From assembly GCA_905221605.1 (NCBI GenBank), contig CAJNDS010002311.1:377501-441500 (forward strand): a DNA stretch of 64,000 nt. Direction: 5' to 3'. Made by a program: the position numbers and the translations under genes. Numbering within the stretch: position 1 is the stretch's first letter; the number at the start of each line of letters is the position of its first letter. This stretch comes from Symbiodinium natans. Taxonomy: Eukaryota; Sar; Dinophyceae; Suessiales; Symbiodiniaceae. The notes under the pieces were generated by a model. The model worked only from the letters and a program-made list of their open reading frames with translations. It did not search any database and was not told where the DNA came from. This document shows, in pieces, positions 9,478-19,779 of the stretch.

Positions 9478-9560
9478 ACCAAGCCTCGTAGGGGTTCTTG
9501 CCATCCTGAAGCAGGGCGCGGCGCTGCTTCTCCCGCTCCTCCTGCCGAGCTTTCTTGCGG
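9478..9560 (-). CDS. Putative exon, charged helix
   Basis: Reads NRKKARQEEREKQRRALLQD followed by GKNPYEA. Upstream (right) is CCCTAAACCCAAACCG in sense; downstream GCTTG|GTAGGGTTTAGGG puts a donor-like GT at the start of the telomere repeat. Clearly coding-like; resembles long charged helices of cytoskeletal or ribosome-associated proteins but is not assignable. Confidence 0.68.
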
Positions 9561-9744
9561 TTTGGGTTTAGGGTTTAGGGTTTAGGGTTTAGGGTTTAGG
9601 GTTTAGGGTTTAGGGTTTAGGGTTTAGGGTTTAGGGTTTAGGGTTTAGGGTTTAGGGTTTAGGGTTTAGGGGTTGGGGCAAGTTTAGGGTCTTAAAGGTT
9701 TGGTGGTTTCAGGGGCTAGGCCCAACCCGAAATCCCCAAACCCT

Positions 9745-9793
9745 AAATCTTCCTTGCGCAACACCTTCCACACCAGCGCAAAACTCCACAACG
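9745..9793 (-). CDS. Weak exon-like island
   Basis: Reads PLWSFALVWKVLRKED. C-strand repeat left, G-strand repeat right. Confidence 0.32.
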
Positions 9794-10046
9794 GTTTAGG
9801 GTTTAGGGTTTAGGGTTTAGGGTTTAGGGTTTAGGGTTTAGGGTTTAGGGTTTAGGGTTCCCCAACACTCAACCTACAAAGTGAAAGCCCTAATCCTCAT
9901 AAACAACAGCGAAAACAAGTGAGAACCACCCAAATCATACACAAGGGTTTAGGGTGGGGTGTAAGGGGCTTAGGGGGCTTCGGGAGTTTAGCGTGTTTAG
10001 GGTGTTGGGGTGTTAGGAGTGTCTAGGGGGCTTTGCGGGGTGTAGG

Positions 10047-10138
10047 GGCTTCAGGTCTGTCGCCTTCACTTTCTGGCTTTTCTTCTCGCGGCGCTCGTTC
10101 TGAGATCGGATCTTCAGGAGGATCGCCTCGGAGCTTGT
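10047..10138 (-). CDS. Putative exon, charged helix
   Basis: Reads TSSEAILLKIRSQNERREKK and then SQKVKATDL. TTTAGGG repeats to the right. Composition matches the exon at 9478-9560, so both may belong to one minus-strand gene. Confidence 0.64.
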
Positions 10139-10188
10139 TTCGGGGTTAGGGTTTAGGGTTGAGGGTTGAGGGTTTAGGGGTTTATATA

Positions 10189-10287
10189 ATATAGGGGCCT
10201 GAAAAAATAGAATGGGAGGGTTATTATAGTAGAATTACACAGGGACCATAAGGGAACTTTATTAGAAATTATTCCGACCCCTATATC
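10189..10287. mobile_element. Family K foldback element
   Basis: Begins TATAGGGGCC and ends CGACCCCTATA, with GGTTATTATAGTA and AGTAGAATTACACAGGGACC inside. Other copies: 58541-58634, 47600-47668 and diverged ones at 35788-35850 and 47290-47385. Confidence 0.65.
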
Positions 10288-10299
10288 AGGGTTTGGGGT

Positions 10300-11090
10300 T
10301 TAGGCTCTAGTCTCAGAACCGCAGGATTGCAATCCCGTTTGAACTCATCAGCCCTAAACCCTACAAGCCTAGCAATACATGACACGTTGTTAACCTTAAA
10401 CCCAAACTCTGCAAAACCCATAAGCCTGAACCCTATAATCCTAAACCAGAAGCCCCCTAAACCCCAAACTATAAAACCACGGGGCTCTGAGGAATCCCCT
10501 GTCAGGCAGGCCACTCCCAGCGTAAAGTTGAGTGATGACTCAGCAAGACTGCACCCAAAAGCGGTTTAGGGTTTAGGGTTTAGGGTTAAGGGTTCCACGG
10601 GGAATTTACAGGCCCAAGGGCCTTCTGAAGCGCCAAGGTACCTCTGAAGTGCCAAAGGGAGACTCAGGAAGAGAAACTGACAAACCCTCAGCCCTAAACC
10701 CTCAGCCCTAAGCCCTAAGCCCTAAACCCTAAATCCTAAACCCGAAACCCGAAACCCTAAACCTCCTTCCGGTGTACCGCAAGCCCCAAACCGTATGCAA
10801 ACCTCAACACGGAGCCGACCATGAAAAGCCCAAGCAGCTGTCCCCCGGGCCCATAAGAGTTCAGGGTTTAGGGTTTAGGGCTTAGGGTTTAGGGTTTAGG
10901 GTCTAGGGTCTAGGGTTTAAGGTTTAGGCTTTAGGGTTTAGGGTCTAGGGTTTAGGGTTTGTGGTTTGGGGTCTAGGGTCTAGGGTCTAGGGTTTAGGGT
11001 TTAGGGCTAGGGTTTAGGGTTTGGGGTTTAGGGTTCAGGGTTTCGGTCTAGGGTTTCTTGTCCAGGGTCTAGGGTTTATAGGGTTTAGGG
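10300..11090. other. Degenerate repeats with weak islands
   Basis: 10480-10565 is open on both strands (plus GSEESPVRQATPSVKLSDDS). 10605-10680 is open on minus (LPESPFGTSEVPWRFRRPLG). 10865-11090 is degenerate G-strand telomere repeat including GGGTCTA units. Strand cannot be decided. Confidence 0.3.
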
Positions 11091-11094
11091 CCTC

Positions 11095-11207
11095 CCACCA
11101 CGACGTCACTAGTACACATTGCCCCAGAAAAATGGTGAAGCTGAGATGGTGCTGGGCTCTTGGCATCTCGGGACTCCTGTCGAGTCGGAGTCGGGTTGAT
11201 AGACATG
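11095..11207 (-). CDS. Putative exon with possible start codon
   Basis: Reads MSINPTPTRQESRDAKSPAP and then SQLHHFSGAMCT, ending ACTA|GTGACG. The ATG directly follows G-strand repeat; possibly a first coding exon with a Ser/Pro-rich N-terminus. Confidence 0.45.
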
Positions 11208-11756
11208 GGGTTTAGGGTTTAAGGTTTAGGGTTTAGGGCTTAGAGTACTTTACTGGGGTCCTTATTAGAAGGGGCTCCTACTATTTGCGGGTCTATGTTA
11301 GGGGTCCCTTATTATCGTAAACCCCCACATGCTACAATGAGGTGGCGGATCGTTCTCAACTTACAGGTCCTAGTAGGGAGGTAGGGAATCAGACACGGCA
11401 TGTAGTCCTTGAAGTGCCATTATGAGGTATCTCATTCCCGACTTCCTATTCTTCTCAAGTAACTAGCAAGTACGACCAGACCAGCCAACCCAAAAACCTT
11501 AAACCCTAAACCCTAAACCCTTAGCCATTAAACCCAATCTCAAAATTCCAAACCCGAAGCCCTCGAGCCGAAGCCACAAACCCCCGAGGCGCCCAAAACA
11601 CAAAAAGTGCTTGGAGCTTCAGGGTACTTAGAACCCCAAACCTCCCTAAACCCTAAACCCTAAACCCTAAACCCTAAACCCTAAACCCTAAACCCTAAAC
11701 CCTAAACCCCAAATCTAGCTGTACTTCTAGGCCCCCTGAGGTCCTCTAAGTAGGGA

Positions 11757-11902
11757 ATAAGTAGACGTAGAGATTTCGGCTACACTCAGAAGGGTAGCTA
11801 TAAATTAAACTTTTAGCTGTCTTAATAAGAAACCCAATAAACCCAAAAAAAAGGTAAGGATCTAAAGTTACAGTAAAGTACCACAAAGATAAGTAGACGT
11901 AG
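11757..11902. mobile_element. Element O copy 1 with 14-bp flanking direct repeats
   Basis: A 110-bp segment (11778-11888) is nearly identical to 15171-15279. Here it is flanked by ATAAGTAGACGTAG at 11757-11770 and again at 11889-11902, as expected of an insertion with target duplication. See copy 2 for its intron-like position. Confidence 0.75.
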
Positions 11903-12479
11903 GGATGTGGTGATCTTGCCTTGAGAACAAGTAACACTAGCAATAGAAGAATGGGGACGAGAGATCGAAACCAACTAGGACTCAACCTTGAACCCTACAT
12001 GCCCCGTTGGTTTTAGGGTCTAGGGTTTAGGGTTTAGGGTTTAGGGTTTAGGGTTTAGGGTTTAGGGTTTACGGCGCAGGACCCCAAACCCCCAACCCTA
12101 TGACGTCTAAACCGAAAATAATGTTGCCCTGTAATCATGTAACCATATCTAAATTAGGGCACTCTTCTTAGGGTTTCGCTACTTTAAGGGGGACGAGAAC
12201 CAGCAAAAAGGGCAACTTGATAGCATTGGGCCACAAGGATAATGCTTGGAGGTTCAGGGTACTTCTAACCCAAGTATAACTGTACCTATAAGCCTAAGTC
12301 CTCGAAGTAGGCGATAAGTAGACTTATCATTGTGGCTATAAGTACCCATGAACCTGCAAGTTACCCTAAAGCCCTGAACCCCTAAACCCTAAACCCTAAA
12401 CCCTAAACCCTAATTAAACCCTAAACCCCCAAACCCTAAACCCTAAACCCTCAACCCTCAACCCTCAACCCTAAACCCT

Positions 12480-12577
12480 CATGGGGCATGAGGTGCATTT
12501 TGCGGCCTTCAGCTGCAACACGCGCTGCGCGTGGTGGTCCAGGCGCGCCTCACAGGGCCCCAGGTCCGTGTAGGTTT
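12480..12577 (-). CDS. Putative exon
   Basis: Reads YTDLGPCEARLDHHAQRVLQ then LKAAKCTSCPMR. GC-rich third positions, two Cys motifs (CTSC). CCCTCAA/CCCTAAA repeats left, degenerate G-strand repeat right. Confidence 0.58.
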
Positions 12578-12734
12578 CAGGGCTTCGCATTCAGGTAGAA
12601 CCCTACACCCTACGAAACCCTAAACCCTAAACCCTAAACCCTAAACCCTAAACCCTAAACCCTAAACCCTAAACCCTAAACCCTAAACCCTAAACCCTAA
12701 ACCCTAAACACTAGCCCTAAACCCTAAACCCGGT

Positions 12735-12792
12735 GATCCAGGGATCATGAAATCCCAACTCCCCGCGTCAGCGACCTCGGGCCTTAGTGTAC
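12735..12792 (-). CDS. Putative short exon
   Basis: Reads LRPEVADAGSWDFMIPGS next to a family N repeat. Unknown protein. Confidence 0.38.
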
Positions 12793-12959
12793 TAGGATGG
12801 CCCTGAAAAACCCTCTGAACAACACATTCCTAAATATACTCTTCTTGCACCCAGTCATGAGGCGAGACAAAAAAACTAAGGGCCTGCCCAATGTATACTA
12901 AGGAGCGACATGGGCCCCGTTGTAAACCTGAAGCTCTTGCAACCATGGGTTTGGAGTTT

Positions 12960-14085
12960 AGGGTTTCGGATGTCGGGCAGAAAAGTTTAGGGTTTAGGGC
13001 TTAGTGACTAACTTAGGGTTCGAAGTTTAGGGTTTATGTAGGACTTAGGCGGGGTTCAAGTTTAGGTTTAAGGGTCGAGCTGTGAGTCTCCAGCCCCAGA
13101 GCACATGGAGAAAAAGAACATTCCCAGAAGGGGTTCTTGAAAGAATTTCAAAAATATACACATATATATATACACAGAAATATCCATGATTTTGCGCATG
13201 CATATGTATGTGTATATATATATATATGTATAAGTTCTTCGGATCTAATTTAAGGGTGGCAACGAGTAGTCCGAAGCCAACAGTAAATCATTGAAACACA
13301 TTGAAAAGAAGAGGGCTTTAAACAGTATGGAACGACCAAGCAACTACTTACGGGGATGAATACCCTAGCCCCAACAAGGTTCACCTTTTATAAATAGTAG
13401 AATTCCATATAACCAAAGAAAAAAAGGTTAAAGGTTACGTACCCAGTCCTTAAAACTACATGCGATACGCCTTCAATGTGCAGCATCCTCGAACCTCAAC
13501 CCGACCGGAATTCATAAACATCAAAACGTGAAAGATACCTTAGGGTTTAGGGTTTAGGGTTTGGGGTTTAGGGCTTAGGGTTTAAAGGATGCATGTACCT
13601 ATATCATGTATTCTTTGGGCCTTACAGAGGTTCCTATATGGCAGCAAAAAGGGCCTAAGCATGGATCCTTAGGTTTAGTACTGCAGACTTCCATTCCTTT
13701 GATATCAAAGCGAGGTGGGGTGTCAAGTTTTCATGACTTGCAATCGCAGTACTTCTTCAAGTGGAGCCTGAGCAGTCCTACAATTCAAGATCCTTGACGC
13801 CATCGATCCCAACATGCGACACGACGTGTGCCTTGCTATGCCGTTATACCTGGATCCCCCACACGCCCATACCTCTCATTTGGGGTGCCTGATCCTTCAC
13901 TCCGCATGCGGTTTGCCCCCACCCCCACCACGCACCCATCCCCCGGCTCACCCCCCCCCCCCCCTCCCCAAACCCCAAACCCCAAACCCTAAACCCTAAA
14001 CACCCTAATCCTAACTTCTAAACCCCTAAACCCCCCACCCCCAAAAAACAACAAAACAACAAATAATAATCATAAACCCCAAGCC
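12960..14085. other. Long stretch without a firm gene
   Basis: 13150-13235 is AT-rich with TATATA/CACATATA microsatellite. 13378-13440 is a dispersed AT-rich repeat (CACCTTTTATAAATAGTAGA type, cf. 9190-9260). 13606-13797 is open on plus for 63 codons (MYSLGLTEVPIWQQKGPKHG), which could be an exon but has no clear splice context. 13915-14050 is C-rich and telomere-like. Confidence 0.3.
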
Positions 14086-14089
14086 GTAG

Positions 14090-14197
14090 TCCTCGAATCC
14101 ACTCGCGCAAAAGGAGTTGCGCCTCCCGGATATCTTCCGCCAATTGCTTGTTGGCCCTTTGGCCACTTTGGGCCTGCACGAAGGGGCTCCCTAGCCA
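14090..14197 (-). CDS. Putative exon, Gln/Ala-rich helix
   Basis: Reads VQAQSGQRANKQLAEDIREA then QLLLREWIRGLR. Strongly helical and coding-like. Long G-strand array directly to the right, degenerate C-strand to the left. Confidence 0.64.
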
Positions 14198-14484
14198 GTT
14201 AGGGTTTAGGGTTTAGGGTTTAGGGTTTAGGGTTTAGGGTTTAGGGTTTAGGGCTTAGGGCTTAGGGCTTAGGGTTTAGGGTTTAGGGTTTAGGGTTTAG
14301 GGTTTAGGGTTTAGGAGTCTTGGTTTCGGGTTTGGGGCTCAGGGTTATAAAAAGTTCCGTACGATAAACAGTCATAAGAGCCCTGAATTTGGTTATGAGT
14401 CTTGGCTCTCGTTGCCAACCTTCACTGTAGCTAGTAGAGTTTGGAGGGGGAGCGGAGGGCTCTACTTGCAGGCTTTACAAGGGC

Positions 14485-14685
14485 TTGGAGTTTAGGGTTT
14501 CGTGCTGTGGCCTCTTTCTCGAGAGCCACCAAGTGCCCTTAAATCAGGGCCTAGAGAAGACTTTAATGGGTTTAGGGTTTAGTGTTAGGGCCAGGGTTTA
14601 CGGGTGGGATTCGGACATCGCAGAAGGTACTTGGATGCCCAGTGAGAAGCTCCCCGATGCAACTACAAAGCGCTACTCTTGAATT
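14485..14685. other. Exon-like island, strand unresolved
   Basis: 14600-14680 is open on plus to a stop (SDIAEGTWMPSEKLPDATTK) and also on minus (SCIGELLTGHPSTFCDVRIP). Both are protein-like; context does not decide. Confidence 0.35.
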
Positions 14686-14799
14686 TGAAGTGGTTCGGAA
14701 GGGAGGTTAGGCCCCCCTGAACCTAAACCTTAACCCCTAACCCCTAAACCCTAAACCGTAGCAAACAAGGGCACTCTACTGGGCATCCTCGTCTAGGTA

Positions 14800-15018
14800 A
14801 AGAAATGCGAGTTTGGAGTCCACGTCTGCCTTTTTCCATGGCCTACTTGTGGCCAAGACTTCCGCACGAAGCATGTGTTGATGTAACCTTCGGTCTTGGC
14901 GACCTGCACTCTTCGGAAACCTGACCTTGTCGCAGGCTCCAAGCACGTGCAGCATGCCCCTGTCATGAGAGTCATGAGCGTCTCGCGGGCCTCTGCATCC
15001 TTGTACAAAGCGGTGTCC
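14800..15018 (-). CDS. Putative exon, Cys-containing protein
   Basis: Open from about 15018: LDTALYKDAEARETLMTLMT, GACCTCLEPATRSGFRRVQV, AKTEGYINTCFVRKSWPQVG. ACAAG|GTCAGG and GTGCAG|GTCGCC inside could be splice steps. Bounded on both sides by CCCTAAA. Protein unknown. Confidence 0.58.
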
Positions 15019-15090
15019 AACCCTAAACCCTAAACCCTAAACCCTAAACCCTAAACCCTCAACCCTAAACCCTAAACCCTAAACCCTAAG

Positions 15091-15170
15091 CCGCCCGACG
15101 TGCTCCGTGCCAAGACGACAGAACTGCTCGAGGGTGAGGAAGTGCTCTTGGAGCCTGTGATGTCCCTCTT
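15091..15170 (-). CDS. Putative exon directly after element O
   Basis: Reads QEGHHRLQEHFLTLEQFCRL followed by GTEHVGRL. In minus sense it starts at the end of element O (CCTCCTGAG|TGC), so the element supplies the acceptor AG. Left neighbour is CCCTAAA. Confidence 0.5.
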
Positions 15171-15279
15171 GGCTGCACTCAGGAGGGTAGCTATAAATCA
15201 AACTTTTAGCTGCCTTAAGAAGAAACCCAATAAACCCAAAAAAGGTAAGGATCTAAAGTTACAGTAAAGTACCACAAAG
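15171..15279. mobile_element. Element O copy 2, intron-like position
   Basis: Nearly identical to 11778-11888. It lies between the minus exon-like islands 15283-15343 and 15091-15170. GTCCCT occurs on both sides (about 15162 and 15279), a possible short target duplication. It behaves like a mobile intron candidate. Confidence 0.65.
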
Positions 15280-15282
15280 TCC

Positions 15283-15343
15283 CTGAACAATGTCTCCATG
15301 TCCAACTTGTCTTCTTGCGAGACCACGCCAGCCAGCAGCCTGC
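15283..15343 (-). CDS. Putative exon upstream of element O
   Basis: After CTGTTTTGCAG|G the frame reads LQAAGWRGLARRQVGHGDIV, then element O begins. Plus strand is also open. Confidence 0.38.
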
Positions 15344-15614
15344 AAAACAGCTGAGCAAAAGACCCCCAAACCCACAGAAAGCATAGGAACTCAAAACAAG
15401 CGTCAGCCCGAACCCCTGAAACCCCAGTCTAGGTGCTGCTCGAAGCCTTTTTGCAGGAGGGATTCTTTTGGGTTTTGGGTTCAGGACTTAGGGTTTAAGA
15501 TATAGGGTTTTGGATTTAGGGTTTAGGGTTTCGGGTTTAGGATTTAGGGTTTAGGGCTTCGGGTTTAGGATTTAGGGTTTAGCAATTTAGGCTGTAGGCG
15601 GAAGCTGTCGAGGC

Positions 15615-15706
15615 ATATCAGAGTTGCCTGATAGCCAGGGCCAGAGAGATGCCGGGGAGGTGACCCCCGACATACCAGGCAGGATACTCCAACCGACGTG
15701 GCACTC
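15615..15706 (-). CDS. Putative exon
   Basis: Reads VPRRLEYPAWYVGGHLPGIS and LALAIRQL to a stop near 15615. Long G-strand array abuts on the right. Confidence 0.42.
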
Positions 15707-15817
15707 GGTTTAGGGTTTAGGGTTTAGGGTTTAGGGTTTAGGGTTTAGGGTTTAGGGTTTAGGGTTTAGGGTTTAGGGTTTAGGGTTTAGGGTTTAGGGT
15801 TTAGGGTTTAGGGTTTA

Positions 15818-15873
15818 GGGCACTGCATCTTCGCATTCCATCAACTTCTCTTGTTCAGCTCTGCCGCCTCGGG
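15818..15873 (-). CDS. Putative short exon, charged
   Basis: Reads RGGRAEQEKLMECEDAV at the right edge of the G-strand array ending near 15818. Coding-like composition, short. Confidence 0.42.
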
Positions 15874-16087
15874 GAAACCTTAATTATTATGTCCTTCAGG
15901 GAAGGGGGCGCGGGGACTAAAAGGGATCTAATCCTCACGTGGTTCGTGGTTTCGGGAAGAAGGGAGCAAGGGGCTAGGGTTTGGGGTTTGGGGCAATATT
16001 GTGGGGAAGACAAGACTGGGACCTGCAGCCCGACCGGGGTCAGGTGGCTGTCTACTACAGAAGTTGCGTGTGCTGAGAAGGCACGAG

Positions 16088-16158
16088 AAGCCCGACCTGC
16101 TTCAATCTTTGCTTTCCCTTCTGCTGGTGGAAGTTGGCTTCCTGCTCCTGTTCTCAAG
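16088..16158 (-). CDS. Putative exon, Gln/Lys-rich
   Basis: Reads EQEQEANFHQQKGKQRLKQV; a longer alternative frame is also open on minus. G-strand repeats adjoin on the right, giving CCCTAAACCCTTGAG|AACAG in sense. Confidence 0.48.
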
Positions 16159-16204
16159 GGTTTAGGGTTTAGGGTTTAGGGTTTAGGGTTTAGGGTTTAG
16201 GGTT

Positions 16205-16328
16205 TAGGGTTTTCATGTGAGGGACCACTTCGACAGAGAATGGGCACTTTGGGCAGGACATACCTTTAAGGTCTGTATTGGGGTGAGCGATAACGAGATA
16301 AGGTTGCTCCCAGAGATCTCGGAACACC
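16205..16328 (-). CDS. Putative exon with CPKC motif
   Basis: 41 codons open: VFRDLWEQPYLVIAHPNTDL, then KGMSCPKCPFSVEVVPHMK. CPKC suggests half a zinc knuckle. Flanking repeats are in the reversed orientation (TTTAGGG left, CCCTAAA right). Confidence 0.58.
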
Positions 16329-16424
16329 CCCCTAAACCCTAAACCCTAAACCCTGAACCCTGAACCCTAAACCCTGAACCCTAAACCCTAACCCAAAAAG
16401 GCCCTAAACCCCCAAGAACCCTCA

Positions 16425-16500
16425 TAGGTTTTTCTTGGTTCCGGGTCTCGAAGGTGAAAAAGCCGGCAAGTTCAGGTTCAACGATCTCGGAAAAGAGAGA
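16425..16500 (-). CDS. Putative exon
   Basis: Reads FSEIVEPELAGFFTFETRNQ then EKPM. Acidic/hydrophobic, coding-like. Left neighbour AACCCCCAAG, right neighbour GCTTAGGG repeats. Confidence 0.5.
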
Positions 16501-16539
16501 AAGCTTAGGGCTTAGGGTTTAGGGCTTTAGGGTAGAGAG

Positions 16540-16870
16540 AGAGATACATGCACATGTATCTAGTATTCTTCTTCCTGTTGTTATCGTAATTATGTTTTTG
16601 GTTGAGTAGTACTTCTGCATATAAGTAGATTATGTATGTTTATTATATAACATGGTTTTATATTACATTATATTATACTATATTTTGTGATATTTACATG
16701 TATGTATGTTCATGTATGTGTATTATAGAATACTCTATTCTACTATATTTTATGATATTGTTTTGTATCGTATTGTATTGTATTGTATTTATTCAATTAT
16801 ATTATATACATACATTATATTCGCATACCAATATATTAACATTCTTTGCATGTACATGTGTGAGAGAGAG
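16540..16870. other. AT-rich microsatellite-like block
   Basis: TATTATAT/GTATT-rich sequence with GAGAGA ends. Overlapping small frames (MYVYYIT-type) are low-complexity artefacts. Confidence 0.8.
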
Positions 16871-16874
16871 CTGG

Positions 16875-17010
16875 GGGAAGGCGTAAACACATTGGAACGA
16901 GAAAACCATCTCTTGTTCAAAGTCCGGCGTCGATTGGCCAGCTGATGCTGCTGGCTAGAGTTTTGAGCGCTGCCAAGAAAGGTTATTGAAAGGCACTGCG
17001 CAAACTGAAA
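16875..17010 (-). CDS. Putative exon
   Basis: After TTTGTTTTCAG the minus strand reads FAQCLSITFLGSAQNSSQQH, then QLANRRRTLNKRWFSRSN, running into the AT-rich block. Unknown. Confidence 0.4.
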
Positions 17011-17169
17011 ACAAACGCGTAACAACAATCACATTGGCCCACCACCCTCAAGAACCCTTCAACTCTACACCCTAAACCCAAAATCCTAAACCCTAAGCCG
17101 CAAGGACGAAATTCTCCAGACTAACCCAAAACCCTAAACCCTAACCCTAAACCATAAACCACATGAACA

Positions 17170-17275
17170 CAAACAACTCTCGAGACTCTATAGAGCAGCA
17201 TTGGGGCGGTCCCGCCGCTGCTGTTCCGCAAGGTAGGCCTGGAGCACCGTTGACTTTCGAGGATCCCACGTAGCC
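17170..17275 (-). CDS. Putative exon
   Basis: Reads ATWDPRKSTVLQAYLAEQQR then RDRPNAAL. Flanked by C-strand units left, G-strand units right. Coding-like charged helix. Confidence 0.5.
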
Positions 17276-17399
17276 CGGGCTTTAGGGTTCAGAGGGTTTA
17301 GAGGGTTTGTAGGGTTTGCAGGGTTTATAGGGTTTATAGGGTTTCCTTATAACCGGGTTTAGAGTTTAGGGTCTTCTGCAATTGGGTCTACTAGACACA

Positions 17400-17492
17400 A
17401 GAGTAGCCTAGGAATGAAGACTGCACCATTTTTTGGGGTTGCAAGGGAACCTGAACGTTAAAGGGGCATACGGGCCTACTCTGGGTCCTAGG
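17400..17492. mobile_element. Family C foldback element, copy
   Basis: GACACAAGAGTAGCCTAGGA at the left is inverted as CCTACTCTGGGTCCTAGG at the right. Other copies: 35994-36108, 39269-39719 (with insert), 48122-48215 (partial), 50809-50912. Confidence 0.6.
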
Positions 17493-17499
17493 TCCAAGG

Positions 17500-18000
17500 G
17501 ATCCCAACCCTACGACACGCAATAAGGCTACCAGTACTCCTCTGCTAAGCACCTCAAGGTCCTACTGTACCAAAGATACAGCCGCCCTCAACCCTCAACC
17601 CTCAACCCTAAACCCTAAACCCTAAACCCTAAGCCCTAAGCCCTAAACCCTAAGCCCTAAACCCTAAACCACAACCCCTAAACCCTAAACCCTATATCCT
17701 AAACCTTATGCCCGACCCCCCTAAGCTGCCTCAGGGTTCTCCTCTTAACTATTCTCCCCTTAGAACCTTAATAAGAATAGTATACTTAATATCCTCTTGG
17801 GCCTTAGAACCTTCATAAAAGACTATGTTTAATATCCTCTTGGGTTTTATAGAGGGGGATATAGTTATTCAGCCACTGGCTGACATCTGAAACGCAGCAT
17901 CCGCTCGTTGCCTCCCCCTCCCCGACGTAGGGTTTAGGGTTTAGGGTTTAGGGTTTAGGGTTTAGGGTTTAGGGAATAGGGTTTAGGGTTTAGGGTTTAG
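17500..18000. other. Repeat stretch with weak islands
   Basis: 17515-17585 minus frame RLYLWYSRTLRCLAEEYW is weak. 17757-17873 is the dispersed CCTTAGAACCTTAATAAG family with an internal duplication. 17885-17930 minus reads RGGGGNERMLRFQ next to a G-strand array. Confidence 0.35.
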
Positions 18001-18002
18001 GG

Positions 18003-18056
18003 GAAGTTGCAAGAGTTTGGTTTGGCCGTTCATTTTCTTTTTCAAGGCTGCTGGCT
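18003..18056 (-). CDS. Putative short exon, basic
   Basis: Reads AALKKKMNGQTKLLQLP between G-strand blocks. Short but lysine-rich and coding-like. Confidence 0.4.
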
Positions 18057-18371
18057 TCAGGGTTTAGGGATTCAGGGACTAAAGGACCCTTGTCAGGGAC
18101 TCTAGGGGCCATGTAGGGGGCAACTTGGGTAGGAAAGGGGCTCTACAAGGTAGAAGAACCCTAAACCCTAAACCCTAAACCCCAAACCGTGGCTTATATA
18201 TGTATATATATACATGTAGGGTTAAGGGAAATAAGATTTGGGCCCCTTCTATAGGGGGGTTATGCCACATCCTGGCCGCGAAGCCCCTGAGCCCGAAAGG
18301 GAGCCTTCAAGTAGAGCAACACCCCGGCGCACGCCCTAAACCCTAAACCCTAAACCCTAAACCCTAAACCC

Positions 18372-18428
18372 CCGCCTCGATGATGGCGTCCTCTTGGGCG
18401 CGCTCGTAGGCATCCTGGGTCGATGCAA
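18372..18428 (-). CDS. Putative exon, acidic helix
   Basis: Reads ASTQDAYERAQEDAIIEAG. Flanked by CCCTAAA on both sides. One of the clearest short coding islands by composition. Confidence 0.58.
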
Positions 18429-18544
18429 GCCCTAAACCCTAAACCCTAAACCCTCAACCCTCAACCCTAAACCCTAAACCCTAAACCCTAAACCCTAAAC
18501 CCATCCTGAATCCCTTGAACCCTAAACCCCAAACCCGAAACCCA

Positions 18545-18632
18545 GGGCTTTAGAGCCCAAGGGCTCTATTGGATGGTGGCACCCTTCATGCGGGGAGTGC
18601 TCCAAGTCATGGTCCCTCTCAAGAGGTTTAGG
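18545..18632 (-). CDS. Putative exon, His/Glu-rich
   Basis: Reads LERDHDLEHSPHEGCHHPIE. C-strand units left, G-strand array right. Confidence 0.4.
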
Positions 18633-18684
18633 GTTTAGGGTTTAGGGTTTAGGGTTTAGTTAGGGTTTAGTTAGGGTTTAGGGT

Positions 18685-19080
18685 ACGTAGCTTTATGATT
18701 TAGGGTACCCGATCGGGACAAACGATGCCGCGAACTCTCCATGTGCTGTGAAAATTGTGTAGATTCTTTCAGCACGGCCTGCTTTTGGGGTTTGTGATGT
18801 CGTGGCGCAACAGGCGGATGCTCGCTCCCACCTAGCAAGCATAAACCCAAGGCCTCAAAGTGTGCGAAGTTGCTTGTTGGACTCTAAACCCTTAACCCGA
18901 AACGCGAAACCCCAAACCCTAAATCCTAAACCCCTACTTCTTTTTTATTCTTTTATGTGTTTTTTTGGGCAGGGGGAAAGGGGGGCGCTTTGAAGAACAT
19001 CCCAAACCACTCCGAATGGTCTCCTTCGGATGCATCGCGATGCTAAGCACTCACAGAGTTGGAACTGGCATCCTCAACCC
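18685..19080. other. Exon-like islands, strand unresolved
   Basis: 18785-18880 is open on plus (VVAQQADARSHLASINPRPQ) and on minus (SNFAHFEALGLCLLGGSEHP). 18985-19075 on minus reads EDASSNS|GTGAGT (good donor) and, in the same frame after a stop, ASEGDHSEWFGMFFKA. Confidence 0.32.
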
Positions 19081-19206
19081 TATAAACCCTACACCTCAAA
19101 CACTGAACCCCAATAACCGTGTAACCCTAAACCCTAAACCCTAAACCCTAAACCCTAAACCCTAGCCCTAAAACCTAAACCCTAAACCCTAAACCCTGAA
19201 TCCCGA

Positions 19207-19272
19207 AATGCAGCTGCAGATGCCTTGGCGATGTCCCTCTGGGCCCGCTTGAGCTGGCAAGAGGTGGCATGA
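19207..19272 (-). CDS. Putative exon, basic helix
   Basis: Reads ATSCQLKRAQRDIAKASAAA then FR. C-strand array left. Coding-like. Confidence 0.55.
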
Positions 19273-19394
19273 GACGAGCCCTACACTGGGGTGGGTTTGG
19301 GGGCTCTATACACATTAAAGTCTATGGCTTTAGAAGGATTTGAGGTTTAGGGTTTAGGGTTTATAGTTATAGAGGGCAGTAAAATGTAAAGAAT

Positions 19395-19537
19395 AAATGT
19401 TCAATCGTGCCCCTCTAAGTCCTTTTTGGGGGTCCTCTTTACAAGGGCGCCGTATTCTGTTGGGACCCCAACAAGGCACCATAATCTGTCGGGAGCTGGC
19501 AGCGTGAATGGGTGGAGGGTCTCTGGTGGGGCGCTTT
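19395..19537 (-). CDS. Putative exon
   Basis: About 45 codons open: ETLHPFTLPAPDRLWCLVGV, PTEYGALVKRTPKKDLEG. No domain recognised. Right side carries GTTTCGGGTATAAGGTCGCA twice (19545-19585), a small tandem duplication. Confidence 0.52.
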
Positions 19538-19779
19538 GGGGTTTCGGGTATAAGGTCGCATGGGGTTTCGGGTATAAGGTCGCAAAGGGTTTAGGGTTTA
19601 GGGCTTAGGGCTTAGGGCTTAGGGGATCAAGAATCAAGGTGACCATGGCTCGAACGGAAATGCACCGAGCCCTAAACCCTAAACCCAAAACCCTAAACCC
19701 TAAACCCTCAAGCCTAAACCGTAAACCCTAAACCCTAAACCCTAAACCCTAAACCCTAAACCCTACTCAGGGCTCCTGA

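Noticed and set aside
16632-16945. Tyr/Ile-rich frames of 79-84 codons
   Set aside because: AT-rich microsatellite-like DNA; composition reflects TATT/GTAT repeats.
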